Below are positions 52,171 to 61,258 of a stretch of 64,000 nt of DNA, in pieces (position 1 is the stretch's first letter; the number at the start of each line of letters is the position of its first letter). The notes beneath the pieces are model-generated. The model saw only the letters and a program-made list of their open reading frames with translations, searched no databases and had not been told where the DNA came from. Source of the stretch: an uncultured Chloroflexota bacterium (lineage in GTDB: Bacteria; Chloroflexota; Anaerolineae; Aggregatilineales; Phototrophicaceae); contig CALJKV010000040.1 in the NCBI GenBank assembly GCA_937974245.1, positions 1-64,000 of the forward strand. Reading direction: 5' to 3'. Position numbers and translations under genes: made by a program.

Positions 52171-53358
52171 ATGAGGAATGTTTTTGCACTTAGTCTCTTG
52201 GTCATTCTGTTAGTCGGCATTTCGATGGTAGCAGCTCAGGATAGTACGATGATGACATCCCTTGGTGATGGCGAAGGCGAAGTGTCAATCGTAGCGTGGG
52301 CCGGCTATATTGAGCGTGGCGAAACCGATCCTGCTTTTGACTGGGTCACAGATTTTGAAGCGGAAACCGGCTGCATGGTTACGGTGAAAGTAGCAGCGAC
52401 TTCCGATGAAATGGTGGCCCTGATGAATGAAGGCAGCTTTGATCTGGTGACGGCGTCAGGTGATGCCAGCTTGCGGTTGATCTACGGGAATCGTGTTCAG
52501 CCGATCAATACTGAGCTGGTTCCGAGCTGGTCAGCAGTAGATGAACGGCTGCAGAACGCACCCTGGTTCACGGTTGATAAAGATGGCGACGGTACAGCGG
52601 AACACTATGGTGTGCCCTATCAGTGGGGATCGAATGTCTTGATGTACAACACCGATGCCTTCGGAGACACACCACCGACCAGTTGGAGCGTAATTTTTGA
52701 AGAACAGACGCTCCCTGATGGTGAATCGAATGTGGGACGTGTACAGGCTTACGACGGCCCGATCTATGTAGCCGACGCTGCCCTGTACCTCAAAGCACAC
52801 AACCCCGAACTGGGCATCACCGATGTGTATTCGCTGGATCGGGATCAGTTCAATGCGGCGCTGGATCTGCTGCGGCAGCAGCGCGAGTTGGTAGCGCGTT
52901 ACTGGCATGATGCGTTCATCCAGATTGATGACTTCACGAATGAAGGTATTGTCGCATCCAGTTCCTGGCCGTTCCAGGTTAACCTGTTGAAGTTCGAGGG
53001 TGCGCCTATTGACAGTGTCATCCCCGAAGAGGGGGCGACAGGTTGGGCAGATACGACTATGATGAGCGCGACAGCCGCGCATCCTAACTGTGCTTACCTG
53101 TGGCTGGAGCATTCGTTAAATCCCAAACTGCAGGGCGACCTGGCGGCGTGGTTCGGTTCCGTACCATCGGTGCCGGCGGCCTGTGATGGTAACGAACTGC
53201 TTGGGCCTGATGGTTGTACTGTCAACGGTATGGATGAATTCGAGCGCATTGACTTCTGGCGTACACCAACTGCCACCTGTCAGGATGGACGCGGCGAAAT
53301 CTGCGTACCCTACTACGAGTGGGTATCGGCCTATATCGGAGTCATTGGCGGACGCTAA
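52171..53358 (+). CDS. Polyamine-type ABC substrate-binding protein (YdcS/PotD-like)
   Basis: A 395-residue binding protein with signal peptide (LSLLVILLVGISMVAAQ). The mature part resembles PotD/YdcS proteins: VSIVAWAGYIERGE, DWVTDFEAETGCMVTVK, LVTASGDASLRLI, YGVPYQWGSNVLMYN and VASSSWPFQVNLL. It is the first gene of an operon with an aldehyde dehydrogenase and a PotABC-type transporter, the same parts as the E. coli ydcSTUV-patD operon for putrescine use. The ligand is therefore probably a polyamine or related amine. Confidence 0.88.
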   Translation: MRNVFALSLLVILLVGISMVAAQDSTMMTSLGDGEGEVSIVAWAGYIERGETDPAFDWVTDFEAETGCMVTVKVAATSDEMVALMNEGSFDLVTASGDASLRLIYGNRVQPINTELVPSWSAVDERLQNAPWFTVDKDGDGTAEHYGVPYQWGSNVLMYNTDAFGDTPPTSWSVIFEEQTLPDGESNVGRVQAYDGPIYVADAALYLKAHNPELGITDVYSLDRDQFNAALDLLRQQRELVARYWHDAFIQIDDFTNEGIVASSSWPFQVNLLKFEGAPIDSVIPEEGATGWADTTMMSATAAHPNCAYLWLEHSLNPKLQGDLAAWFGSVPSVPAACDGNELLGPDGCTVNGMDEFERIDFWRTPTATCQDGRGEICVPYYEWVSAYIGVIGGR

Positions 53359-53379
53359 TCCACAAGCGGTATCAACTGG

Positions 53380-53417
53380 GGGGTGGGACACTGGCCGTGT
53401 TGGCCGTGTCTCACCCC
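53380..53417 (+). terminator. Strong hairpin after a substrate-binding-protein gene
   Basis: Nested arms GGGGTG/CACCCC, GACAC/GTGTC and GGCC/GGCC enclose a 5-base loop, 22 bases after the binding-protein stop and before the aldehyde dehydrogenase. No T-run follows. It probably stabilises the binding-protein message or attenuates what follows. Confidence 0.6.
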
Positions 53418-53561
53418 ATCCAATACCCATCTGCTGCCTTAAGATCGCTTCGCTTACACAATTTTTTTCATCTATCACCGGTAGCGAAGCAAGAGAAGTA
53501 CGTGTTTGTGTCAGCCTCTTATCGGATTATCTATAGACAAAAATATGTACGAGGGATTTTT

Positions 53562-55004
53562 ATGGATTACCAACATTGGATTAATGGACAATGGGCAGCC
53601 AGCCAAGATGGCAAAACGCGCTCGATTGAGGACCCGTCAACGGGAAATATCATTGGTCAAGTAGCAGAAGGGAGCGCCGCCGATATCAATCGGGCAGTAC
53701 AGGCGGCACATACTGCCTTCTATGACGGTCGCTGGTCGAAATTAACTCCTGGTGAACGATCAGTAGCGATATGGCAACTGGCTGACTTACTGGCGGCTCG
53801 GATGAAAGAGTTTGCTCGATCAGAATCCATGAATACAGGTAAACCCTATGGGATTGTCAGCCTGGGCGCGGATATGCCCTTCGGTGTGGACAACCTTCGA
53901 TTTTTCGCCGCCGCCGCCCGCGATACTCACGGTTACTCTGCGGGTGAATATGCTAAAGGTTTCACATCCATTTACCGCCGGGAACCGGTTGGCGTTGTTG
54001 GGCAGGTCGCGCCCTGGAACTATCCCCTGCTGATGGCGATATGGAAACTGGGGCCAGCTCTGGCAGCAGGCTGTACGGTTGTGCTTAAACCCGCGCCAAC
54101 GACGCCGATAACCTCACTTATGCTGGCTGAACTAACGAAAGAAGCTGGGATACCTGACGGTGTCGTCAATGTAGTCGCCGGGGGCAATGATGCCGGACAA
54201 GCTCTCGTAGAACACCCCCTGGTGCGCATGGTCAGCCTGACCGGGTCTACCGGCACAGGCAAAAAGATTATGAAGACCGCTGCTGAAACGCTCAAGCGTG
54301 TCCACCTCGAATTGGGGGGCAAAGCTCCGGTCATCATTTTCGACGACGCCAATCTGGAGGCTGCTGCTTCCGCCGCCACCATCGCTTCAACTTTCAACAC
54401 GGGACAAGACTGCACAGCCGCGACCCGTGTCTATGTACACAAAAGCCAGATCAATAACGCTACCGAGGCCATAGTAGAGGCTATGCGTGCCATCAAAATA
54501 GGTATGCCTTTTGAAGACGATGTCTTTATGGGGCCGCTGATTTCCGGTGTCCAGCGCGAGCGTGTTCAAGGATATGTGGAACGGGCCAAAGCCGCAGGAG
54601 CCAGTGTGTTAACGGGTGGCTCCATACCACAAGGCTTTGATAGTGGCTATTACTTCTCGCCCACTGTGATTGTTGGTGCCGACCAGAAATCAGAAATTAT
54701 CCAGAGTGAAGTCTTCGGCCCCGTACTGACGATCAACGCCTTTGACAATGATGCAGAGGCGCTTCACCTGGGTAATGATGTCCTCTATGGGCTTGCGGCA
54801 TCACTCTGGACAAAAGATGTTGGCCGTGCGATGCGAATAGCTGCTGACCTGGAGTTTGGCACAGTATGGATTAACGACCATATCCCGCTGGCTTCAGAAA
54901 CCCCACATGGCGGCTTCAAACAGTCCGGATTTGGAAAGGATTTGTCGGCAGAGGCGGTATCTGACTACAAGATCACTAAACACGTAATGGTCAGAAATAC
55001 ATGA
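53562..55004 (+). CDS. patD: Gamma-aminobutyraldehyde dehydrogenase-like aldehyde dehydrogenase
   Basis: A 480-residue aldehyde dehydrogenase. It shows APWNYPLLMAIWKLGPALAAGC, the Glu motif LELGGKAPVII, and the catalytic Cys in NTGQDCTAATRVY, which matches the GQDCTAA motif of PatD/YdcW enzymes, then PHGGFKQSGFGKD at the C-terminus. It would oxidise 4-aminobutyraldehyde to GABA. ATG 53562 has GAGGG upstream; a longer frame back to 53319 reads through the intercistronic hairpin and is not used. Its end overlaps the ATPase start. Confidence 0.85.
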   Translation: MDYQHWINGQWAASQDGKTRSIEDPSTGNIIGQVAEGSAADINRAVQAAHTAFYDGRWSKLTPGERSVAIWQLADLLAARMKEFARSESMNTGKPYGIVSLGADMPFGVDNLRFFAAAARDTHGYSAGEYAKGFTSIYRREPVGVVGQVAPWNYPLLMAIWKLGPALAAGCTVVLKPAPTTPITSLMLAELTKEAGIPDGVVNVVAGGNDAGQALVEHPLVRMVSLTGSTGTGKKIMKTAAETLKRVHLELGGKAPVIIFDDANLEAAASAATIASTFNTGQDCTAATRVYVHKSQINNATEAIVEAMRAIKIGMPFEDDVFMGPLISGVQRERVQGYVERAKAAGASVLTGGSIPQGFDSGYYFSPTVIVGADQKSEIIQSEVFGPVLTINAFDNDAEALHLGNDVLYGLAASLWTKDVGRAMRIAADLEFGTVWINDHIPLASETPHGGFKQSGFGKDLSAEAVSDYKITKHVMVRNT

Positions 55005-56074
55005 GTGCCATACACGTTGATCGTGAAGTGGCAATACAGTTCACCAATGTATGTCGCTACTTCGGCGAGGTAAAGGCAGTCGATCATATCAGCCTTCAGG
55101 TGTACGACGGTGAATTTTTCTCGATGTTGGGGCCGTCCGGGTCAGGCAAGACCACCTGTCTGCGCCTTATCGCCGGGTTCGAGATGCCAACCGAAGGCAG
55201 CATCCGGCTCTATGGGGCAGAAGTATCCAGAACACCTCCATACGACCGTGATGTGAACACCGTGTTTCAGGACTATGCGCTATTTCCACACATGGACGTA
55301 GGAGAGAACATCGCTTACGGTCTGATGGTGCGCAAAGTACCAAAGAAAGAGCGCGAGACACGCGTTAATGAGATGCTGGAACTTGTGCGCCTTCCGGGTC
55401 TTGCCAGGCGCAAGCCATCGCAGCTTTCCGGTGGTCAGCGCCAGCGCGTGGCACTGGCACGGGCGTTAGTCAATCATCCGCGTGTGCTGCTGCTGGATGA
55501 GCCACTGGGCGCGCTTGACTTGAAACTGCGTCAGGAGATGCAGATTGAACTGAAGAGCATCCAGGAACAGATCGGGATCACCTTCGTCTTTGTCACCCAT
55601 GACCAGGAAGAAGCTCTAACTATGAGCGATCGGGTGGCAGTTTTCAACCATGGCAAAATTGAACAGGTGGGCTCGCCCGCCGAAATCTATGAACAGCCGG
55701 CAACCAGTTTCGTGGCCGGTTTTGTAGGGACATCGAATATTCTGAGTGGGGGTCTGGCACAACAACTGACCGGTTCGCCTGATCTGTTCTCCATCCGGCC
55801 TGAAAAAATCCGAATGTCTCCAGAAGACGAAGAAAACCGCAGCTTATCCAGTGCCGATTTTTGCATGGTAGCAGGAACGATTCGTGATGTGATTTATCTG
55901 GGGGTGACGACACGGTATCTGGTAGAAGTTGATGGTGGCGGTGACTTGACTGTCGTTCAGCAGAATCTGGATCCAGTCCCTGGCGATGTGGTTGGCGCAC
56001 GAGGCAACCGAGTGGCTCTCTCGTGGCCGCGCAGTGCTAATCGCCGGTTGATTGCACAGGAGAAATCTCGATGA
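55001..56074 (+). CDS. Polyamine-type ABC transporter ATP-binding protein
   Basis: A 357-residue PotA/YdcT-like ATPase: Walker A GPSGSGKTT, signature LSGGQRQR, Walker B VLLLDEPLGALD, switch VTHDQEEAL, and C-terminal TOBE_2 domain (FSIRPEKIRM). It powers the import through the two permeases downstream. Start and stop overlap both neighbours by four bases (ATGA). Confidence 0.92.
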   Translation: MSAIHVDREVAIQFTNVCRYFGEVKAVDHISLQVYDGEFFSMLGPSGSGKTTCLRLIAGFEMPTEGSIRLYGAEVSRTPPYDRDVNTVFQDYALFPHMDVGENIAYGLMVRKVPKKERETRVNEMLELVRLPGLARRKPSQLSGGQRQRVALARALVNHPRVLLLDEPLGALDLKLRQEMQIELKSIQEQIGITFVFVTHDQEEALTMSDRVAVFNHGKIEQVGSPAEIYEQPATSFVAGFVGTSNILSGGLAQQLTGSPDLFSIRPEKIRMSPEDEENRSLSSADFCMVAGTIRDVIYLGVTTRYLVEVDGGGDLTVVQQNLDPVPGDVVGARGNRVALSWPRSANRRLIAQEKSR

Positions 56075-57009
56075 CTCGCCCTTTACGGCACGGAGAACCA
56101 TCGCTGATCCGGCGTATCTCCACTTATTTCTATCAGCGCCCGCGGCTTTCACTGCTGGTGATGCTGTCGCCACCGATGTTGTGGTTGGGCGTTGTCTATC
56201 TGGGATCGTTGCTGGCGTTGCTCATCCAGAGTTTCTTCTCAATTGATGGCTTCACAGGACAGGTGGTACGTCAATTCACGCTGAAAACTTACGAGCAGCT
56301 TTTTACGCCGGCCAATACGGATATCATCGTACGCACCGTCTTAATGGCATTGGCTGTAACCGTTGTCAGTGCCATCATTGCTTTCCCGCTGGCCTACTTT
56401 ATCGCACATTACGCCTCAAAACGTACCAGAGGTATCCTGTATCTGGCGGTGTTATTGCCGTTGTGGTCGAGCTACCTGGTGCGTGTCTATACCTGGAAAA
56501 TAATTCTGGCGCAGGAAGGTATTATCACCTGGTTCTTCAATGTACTCGGATTGAAGCCTCTTCTGGATAGTATCCTGAACATTCCGGTCATTGGCGGCCC
56601 TTCACTTTCCTTTTCATTTTTGGGTATGTTCATTGTCTTCGTTTATATTTGGCTGCCCTATATGATTCTGCCAATCATCACGGCGTTGGAGCGGGTGCCA
56701 CAATCATTAATTGATGCTTCCAGTGATTTGGGTGCACGATCTGGCTATACCTTTCGCAAGGTTATTTTCCCGCTGGCATTTCCTGGGCTGGTTGCCGGGT
56801 CGATCTTCACTTTCTCGCTCACGCTGGGCGATTACATCATCCCTAACGTCATCGGCAATTCCAGCTATTTCATCGGCGCAGCAGTCCTGGCCCAGCAAGG
56901 CACAGCAGGCAATATCCCGCTGGCGGCGGCTTTCACGATGGTGCCAATCGTCATCATGGGTGCGTATTTGCTTCTGGCCCGCAGATTAGGGGCATTCGAT
57001 GCGCTCTAA
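56071..57009 (+). CDS. Polyamine-type ABC transporter permease (PotB/YdcU-like)
   Basis: A 312-residue permease. The first helix is LVMLSPPMLWLGVVYLGSLLALLIQSF, typical of PotB-type subunits, with SIDGFTGQVVRQFTLKTY in the first periplasmic loop. The EAA loop (PQSLIDASSDLGARSGYTFRKV) is near residue 220. It is the partner of the next gene, overlapping it by 11 bases. Confidence 0.9.
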   Translation: MTRPLRHGEPSLIRRISTYFYQRPRLSLLVMLSPPMLWLGVVYLGSLLALLIQSFFSIDGFTGQVVRQFTLKTYEQLFTPANTDIIVRTVLMALAVTVVSAIIAFPLAYFIAHYASKRTRGILYLAVLLPLWSSYLVRVYTWKIILAQEGIITWFFNVLGLKPLLDSILNIPVIGGPSLSFSFLGMFIVFVYIWLPYMILPIITALERVPQSLIDASSDLGARSGYTFRKVIFPLAFPGLVAGSIFTFSLTLGDYIIPNVIGNSSYFIGAAVLAQQGTAGNIPLAAAFTMVPIVIMGAYLLLARRLGAFDAL

Positions 57010-57811
57010 AACACAATCTCCGAATGAGCGACGCACACCCCTCACCTTAAAAGCTGCTGCGGCTATGGGACTGCTGTTCCTGCATTTCCCGCTGGCGATC
57101 ATCATCCTGTATGCTTTCACCACCGAGGAAGCGTCTTTCAGATTTCCACCGCCCGGACTGACGACAGAATGGGTCGGGGTATTGTTCAGTCGAAGTGATT
57201 TTTGGAATGCGTTCGGACTGTCCTTACAGGTAGCGGTTGTGGCTACCCTAATGGCTTTGGTATTGGGAACATTGACCGCTGCGGCCATTTACCGCAGTGC
57301 GTTTTTCGGGCGTGAGGCGGTATCGTTACTGGTTCTCCTGCCGATTGCACTACCCGGTATCGTCACCGGTATTGCGTTACGGTCAGCTATCAGCCTGGGA
57401 GATTTTAGTTTCGGCTACTGGACCATCGTGGTTGGACACGCTACTTTCTGCATTGTGACGGTTTACAATAATGTTGTCGCACGGTTGCGGCGCACTGCGC
57501 ATTCGCAAATTGAAGCATCAATGGACTTAGGCGCTTCAACATTTCAGACCTTTCGCTATATCGTGCTGCCCAATATCGCCACAGCACTTCTGGCTGGCGG
57601 GATGCTGGCATTCGCGTTGTCATTCGATGAGGTGATCGTCACGACTTTCACGGCAGGCCAGCAGGAGACACTGCCAATCTGGATCTTTAGCCAGCTTGTA
57701 CGTCCACGTAACCGGCCAGTCACCAATGTGGCAGCACTGTTTGTGATAATGGTGACGTTCATCCCGATTATTCTGGCGCACCGTATGACGAGCGATACAG
57801 CGACGCACTAA
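56999..57811 (+). CDS. Polyamine-type ABC transporter permease (PotC/YdcV-like)
   Basis: A 270-residue permease. The first helix is LLFLHFPLAIIILYAFTTEE. The EAA loop (HSQIEASMDLGASTFQTFRYIVLP) and SFDEVIVTTFTAG are typical of PotC/YdcV. It is the last gene of the operon. Behind it lies a short helix-turn-helix-like fragment. No clear terminator was seen. Confidence 0.9.
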   Translation: MRSKTQSPNERRTPLTLKAAAAMGLLFLHFPLAIIILYAFTTEEASFRFPPPGLTTEWVGVLFSRSDFWNAFGLSLQVAVVATLMALVLGTLTAAAIYRSAFFGREAVSLLVLLPIALPGIVTGIALRSAISLGDFSFGYWTIVVGHATFCIVTVYNNVVARLRRTAHSQIEASMDLGASTFQTFRYIVLPNIATALLAGGMLAFALSFDEVIVTTFTAGQQETLPIWIFSQLVRPRNRPVTNVAALFVIMVTFIPIILAHRMTSDTATH

Positions 57812-57821
57812 CGATACAGGC

Positions 57822-57942
57822 TGGCTTCAGTTACCCGGAAGTTACCGAGCGGCTTGGCGTGAGCGTCGCCGCGGCCTGGAATCGGGCAAATCGGCGAGTT
57901 TTGGGCCGCGAGTTTGCCGATATTCCGAAAAATGGTTGCTAG
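57822..57942 (+). pseudogene. Short helix-turn-helix-like gene fragment
   Basis: About 39 codons read through to a TAG: GFSYPEVTERLGVSVAAAW, NRANRRVLGREF, then ADIPKNGC. The SYPEVTERLGVSVAA part has the look of a sigma-factor region 4 or similar helix-turn-helix. There is no start codon with a binding site and no upstream domain, so it is probably the tail of a lost gene. It ends within the stop of the LacI regulator on the other strand. Confidence 0.3.
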
Positions 57943-58979
57943 TCGCTGGTGACGGCACGACACGAATCGCGTTGAATGAGTTCAACAGGCAGCAAAACAT
58001 GTTCCATATCCGGTTCTTCCTGATCAATGTGTTTCATTAATAGCTGGGCGGCAATCATTCCTTTCTCGACAATCGGCTGCCGAATCGTGGAGAGTGCTGG
58101 CGAAGTCAGCGCGCTGGCCGGGATGTCATCATAGCCAATCAGAGAGATATCGCCAGGGATGTTCACCCCAAGTTCTCGTGCCGCGTGCAGCGCACCAATC
58201 GCGATAACATCGGCCATGGCAACAATGGCGGTTGGACGCCAGCGCATATGCCACAGGGTATGGAAAGCCTCGTAACCGCCTTCCATATCGCAGGTACATT
58301 CAATCAGGCGCACATGCTGCCCATCAATGGACAACCCGGCTTCTGCCACCGCCCGTAAATAGCCGTTGATACGCCTGCGTACCGTTCCAGCGTATTCATC
58401 GTAATGCCCATAGTGGCCGGATCGAATACCGAGTATGGCGATTTGCCTGTGTCCCAGGCCGACCATGTGCGACATGGCCGCGTAACCGCCAACTTCATCA
58501 TCAATATTTACACAGGCCGTTCCCGGTTCCGGGTCGCTATCCACCATCACAAAGGGCGTACCCCGCTGCTGCAAAAGTACCATCGTAGCGCGAAATGTTT
58601 CCAAACCCAGGGTAAGAAATCCATCGACAGCAGCCCGTACAATCGCCCGCCTTAAATTGCCTTTGAGTGGAGGAACCAGCATTAAGGACAGTCCTGCCTC
58701 ATGGCAGGTGGTGCCGACTCCTTCAATAAACCCTGACATGTGGGGATTACGCGCAATCAATGGCAGTGGCTGGGGCAGCAGCAGACCGATGCACCCGGTC
58801 TGACGTGTTTTCAGATTACTGGCAGTTGGGTCGGGGTCATAGCCCATTTCCTCCGCCACAGACAGGATGTGCTGCAATGTGGCTTCTGATAACTGTTCAG
58901 GGCGATTAAACGCGAAGGAAACCGATGTTTTGGAAACCCCTGCGCGTTTGGCGATATCTGTGATGGTCACTTTTGCCAT
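57939..58979 (-). CDS. LacI-family transcriptional regulator
   Basis: A 346-residue regulator. The N-terminal helix-turn-helix VTITDIAKRAGVSKTSVSFAFN and hinge helix DPTASNLKT are clear. The periplasmic-binding-protein-like effector domain follows, with TGCIGLLLPQ, FVMVDSDPE and DISLIGYDDIPAS. It is encoded 7 bases from the end of the GH13 gene, at the end of the maltodextrin-type operon, and likely represses it through the AAACCGGTTT site at 63747-63770. The effector is probably a maltodextrin-derived sugar. Confidence 0.92.
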   Translation of the reverse strand: MAKVTITDIAKRAGVSKTSVSFAFNRPEQLSEATLQHILSVAEEMGYDPDPTASNLKTRQTGCIGLLLPQPLPLIARNPHMSGFIEGVGTTCHEAGLSLMLVPPLKGNLRRAIVRAAVDGFLTLGLETFRATMVLLQQRGTPFVMVDSDPEPGTACVNIDDEVGGYAAMSHMVGLGHRQIAILGIRSGHYGHYDEYAGTVRRRINGYLRAVAEAGLSIDGQHVRLIECTCDMEGGYEAFHTLWHMRWRPTAIVAMADVIAIGALHAARELGVNIPGDISLIGYDDIPASALTSPALSTIRQPIVEKGMIAAQLLMKHIDQEEPDMEHVLLPVELIQRDSCRAVTSD

Positions 58980-58985
58980 GCCAGT

Positions 58986-60386
58986 CTATGAATCCCCCGC
59001 AGGTAGCAGTATCAAAGCAGAACAGGAAGGTAACTCATCTAGTATGATATAGCCTTCCTCACTTGTGTGCATCTTTCCTGTCAACTGATCGCGCCACGCA
59101 GCAGCGGTATCCGCTGCCCCACTGGACGGAATGCGGACATTGTGCCGCTGTTCGCGGGGATTCATTACAACAATGATGGACTGATTGCCCAGGAAGCGAC
59201 GAAAAGCGTATACGCCATTGAAGGTATACAGGGTTTCAAAATCACCTTCCACCAGTTCGGGGTGATTGCGGCGCAGGTGAATAAGCATCCGGTAAGTTTC
59301 CTGGAATTGTTGATTCTGTGCCGACCAGTCCCAGATCATACCCGCCCGGCACAAAGGGTCGTTTTCCCCGGTCATGCCAACTTCATCGCCATAGTAAATC
59401 ATTGGGATACCGATGTAAGTCATCTGGAAGACAACGCTCAGGAATGCGCGCTGCGCATTACCACCGCATAATGTCAGCAAACGTGGGGTGTCATGGCTGC
59501 CCAGCAGCGTCAGGTGTGAGTAGGCCGACGCGCCATGTTCAACCCGCAGCGCGGTCACTTCATAATCGAAGTCTTCGGCATCCATATGGTCATAGACGCA
59601 GTAATCGAGGATATAGCTGCGCAGTCGGTAATTCATGATGCCGTGTACCGTATCGCCATGCAACCAGGCGTCCGTCCCGCGCCACACTTCGGCAACCAGA
59701 TAAGCCTGGGGATTAGCTGCCAGGGCAACCAGCTTAAACTCACGCCAGAAGTCCATCGGCACTTTCCAGGGGACATCCAGTCGCCAACCGTCCGCACCCT
59801 GTTCCAGCCAGTAGCGGGTGACCTGCATCAGATAGTCGCGCACCGCCGGGTTGGTCGTATTGAGCTTGGGCAGGAACGGTGCACCGCCACATGTCTGATA
59901 AGAAGCAGGTGTTTCTACTACCGGCAACTGCTCAACCCGAAACCAGTCAATGTAATCGGATGCTCTACCACGTTCACACACGTCCTGAAACGCCCAGAAG
60001 CCATCACCACAGTGATTGAACACGGCGTCAAGGACAAGGCGCATGTCGCGCTGTTTAAGGCCCGCCACTAACGCTTTGAAATCGTCCAGTGTGCCAGCCA
60101 CGGGGTCAATCTGCAAATAGTCGCTCGTGTCGTAGCGGTGATTGGTTCTGGCTTTAAAGAAAGGCGTGGTATACAGCGCGGTGATGCCGAGTGCTTGCAG
60201 GTAATCCAGTTTGGCGCGGATGCCCTGCAAGTCTCCGCCAAAGAAATCTTCACGTGTTGGTATGCTATCCCAGGAAACAGTTCCTTCTGGATTGTTACGC
60301 GGGTCACCGTCAAAGAAGCGGTCTGGAAAAATCTGGTAGAAAACAGCCTGGCGTGACCAGGCAGGTGAATCCCACTGGTTGAACAT
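58986..60386 (-). CDS. GH13 alpha-glucan hydrolase (cyclomaltodextrinase/neopullulanase-like)
   Basis: A 466-residue alpha-amylase family enzyme. The start is AVFYQIFPDRFFDGD. The four GH13 regions are LDAVFNHCG, WRLDVPWKV (nucleophile Asp), LVAEVWRG (acid/base Glu) and LLGSHDTPR (third Asp). There is no signal peptide and no N-terminal starch-binding domain, so it acts on imported maltodextrins in the cytoplasm. ATG 60386 is used because the homology starts right after it; it lies six bases after the permease stop. Confidence 0.9.
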   Translation of the reverse strand: MFNQWDSPAWSRQAVFYQIFPDRFFDGDPRNNPEGTVSWDSIPTREDFFGGDLQGIRAKLDYLQALGITALYTTPFFKARTNHRYDTSDYLQIDPVAGTLDDFKALVAGLKQRDMRLVLDAVFNHCGDGFWAFQDVCERGRASDYIDWFRVEQLPVVETPASYQTCGGAPFLPKLNTTNPAVRDYLMQVTRYWLEQGADGWRLDVPWKVPMDFWREFKLVALAANPQAYLVAEVWRGTDAWLHGDTVHGIMNYRLRSYILDYCVYDHMDAEDFDYEVTALRVEHGASAYSHLTLLGSHDTPRLLTLCGGNAQRAFLSVVFQMTYIGIPMIYYGDEVGMTGENDPLCRAGMIWDWSAQNQQFQETYRMLIHLRRNHPELVEGDFETLYTFNGVYAFRRFLGNQSIIVVMNPREQRHNVRIPSSGAADTAAAWRDQLTGKMHTSEEGYIILDELPSCSALILLPAGDS

Positions 60387-60391
60387 TATCC

Positions 60392-61258
60392 TTAACCCTT
60401 TAAGCCCGTCTGGGCGATGCTGGCGATAAACCAGCGCTGGCCGACCAAAAATGCAAGGATCGTCGGCACGGTAGCCGACACGGTTCCCGCCATCAGTAAA
60501 GTCCACTGGGTTCCGTAGCGCCCCTGGAACATCGCCAGCCCCAGTTGAACCGTTCGCATATCCGGGTCATTGGTGACAACTAACGGCCAGAGGAAGTCAT
60601 TCCAGGCAAAGAGGAACGCGAATATAGCCAGGGTTGCCAGCGCCGGACCGGAAAGCGGCAGTACAATCCGCCACCAGGTGCCCAACCGGCTGCAACCATC
60701 CATCATCGCGGCCTCATCCAGTTCTCTGGGGATATTATGATAGTACTGGCGCAGTAAAAAAATACCGAAAGCGCTGATCAGGCGGGGAATGATTAACGCC
60801 TGGAAGGTATCCGTCCAGCCGAGATTCCTGATGATGAGGTATGACGGAATCAGGATGACATGGAACGGAACCATCATCGTCCCCAGAAAGAGCAGGAACA
60901 GGACTTCTTTTCCTCGGAACTCCAGGCGGGCGAAGGCGAAAGCGGCCAGCGAGGAAAAGATCACCTGCCCCACGGTAATACCCAGAGTCATGATCGCCGA
61001 GTTGAGATAATATCGCTCAAATGAAGCCGCAGCCCAGGCTTCTGTATAGTTGGACCACTGAAAAGTGGTTGGGATGAGATAGGGTTCCGTATGTGTCAGT
61101 TCCGCCGGTTTCAACGAAAGGGTCAACATCCACATGAACGGCACAATCATCACCACTGCTCCAGCCAGCAGCAGGCCGTGAATCGGTAGGCTGCTCCAGG
61201 GGATATGTCTGGCAAAAGAGGTCGCTGCGCTACTGGAAATGCGCTCTGATACACTCAT
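60392..61258 (-). CDS. Maltodextrin-type ABC transporter permease (MalG type)
   Basis: A 288-residue permease: cytoplasmic N-tail, first helix LPIHGLLLAGAVVMIVPFMWML, then TLSLKPAELTHTEPYLIP, and the EAA loop (PRELDEAAMMDGCSRLGTWWRI) near residue 195. ATG 61258 overlaps the stop of the MalF-type gene (ATGA). It works with that subunit and the binding protein at 62333-63586. Confidence 0.88.
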   Translation of the reverse strand: MSVSERISSSAATSFARHIPWSSLPIHGLLLAGAVVMIVPFMWMLTLSLKPAELTHTEPYLIPTTFQWSNYTEAWAAASFERYYLNSAIMTLGITVGQVIFSSLAAFAFARLEFRGKEVLFLLFLGTMMVPFHVILIPSYLIIRNLGWTDTFQALIIPRLISAFGIFLLRQYYHNIPRELDEAAMMDGCSRLGTWWRIVLPLSGPALATLAIFAFLFAWNDFLWPLVVTNDPDMRTVQLGLAMFQGRYGTQWTLLMAGTVSATVPTILAFLVGQRWFIASIAQTGLKG

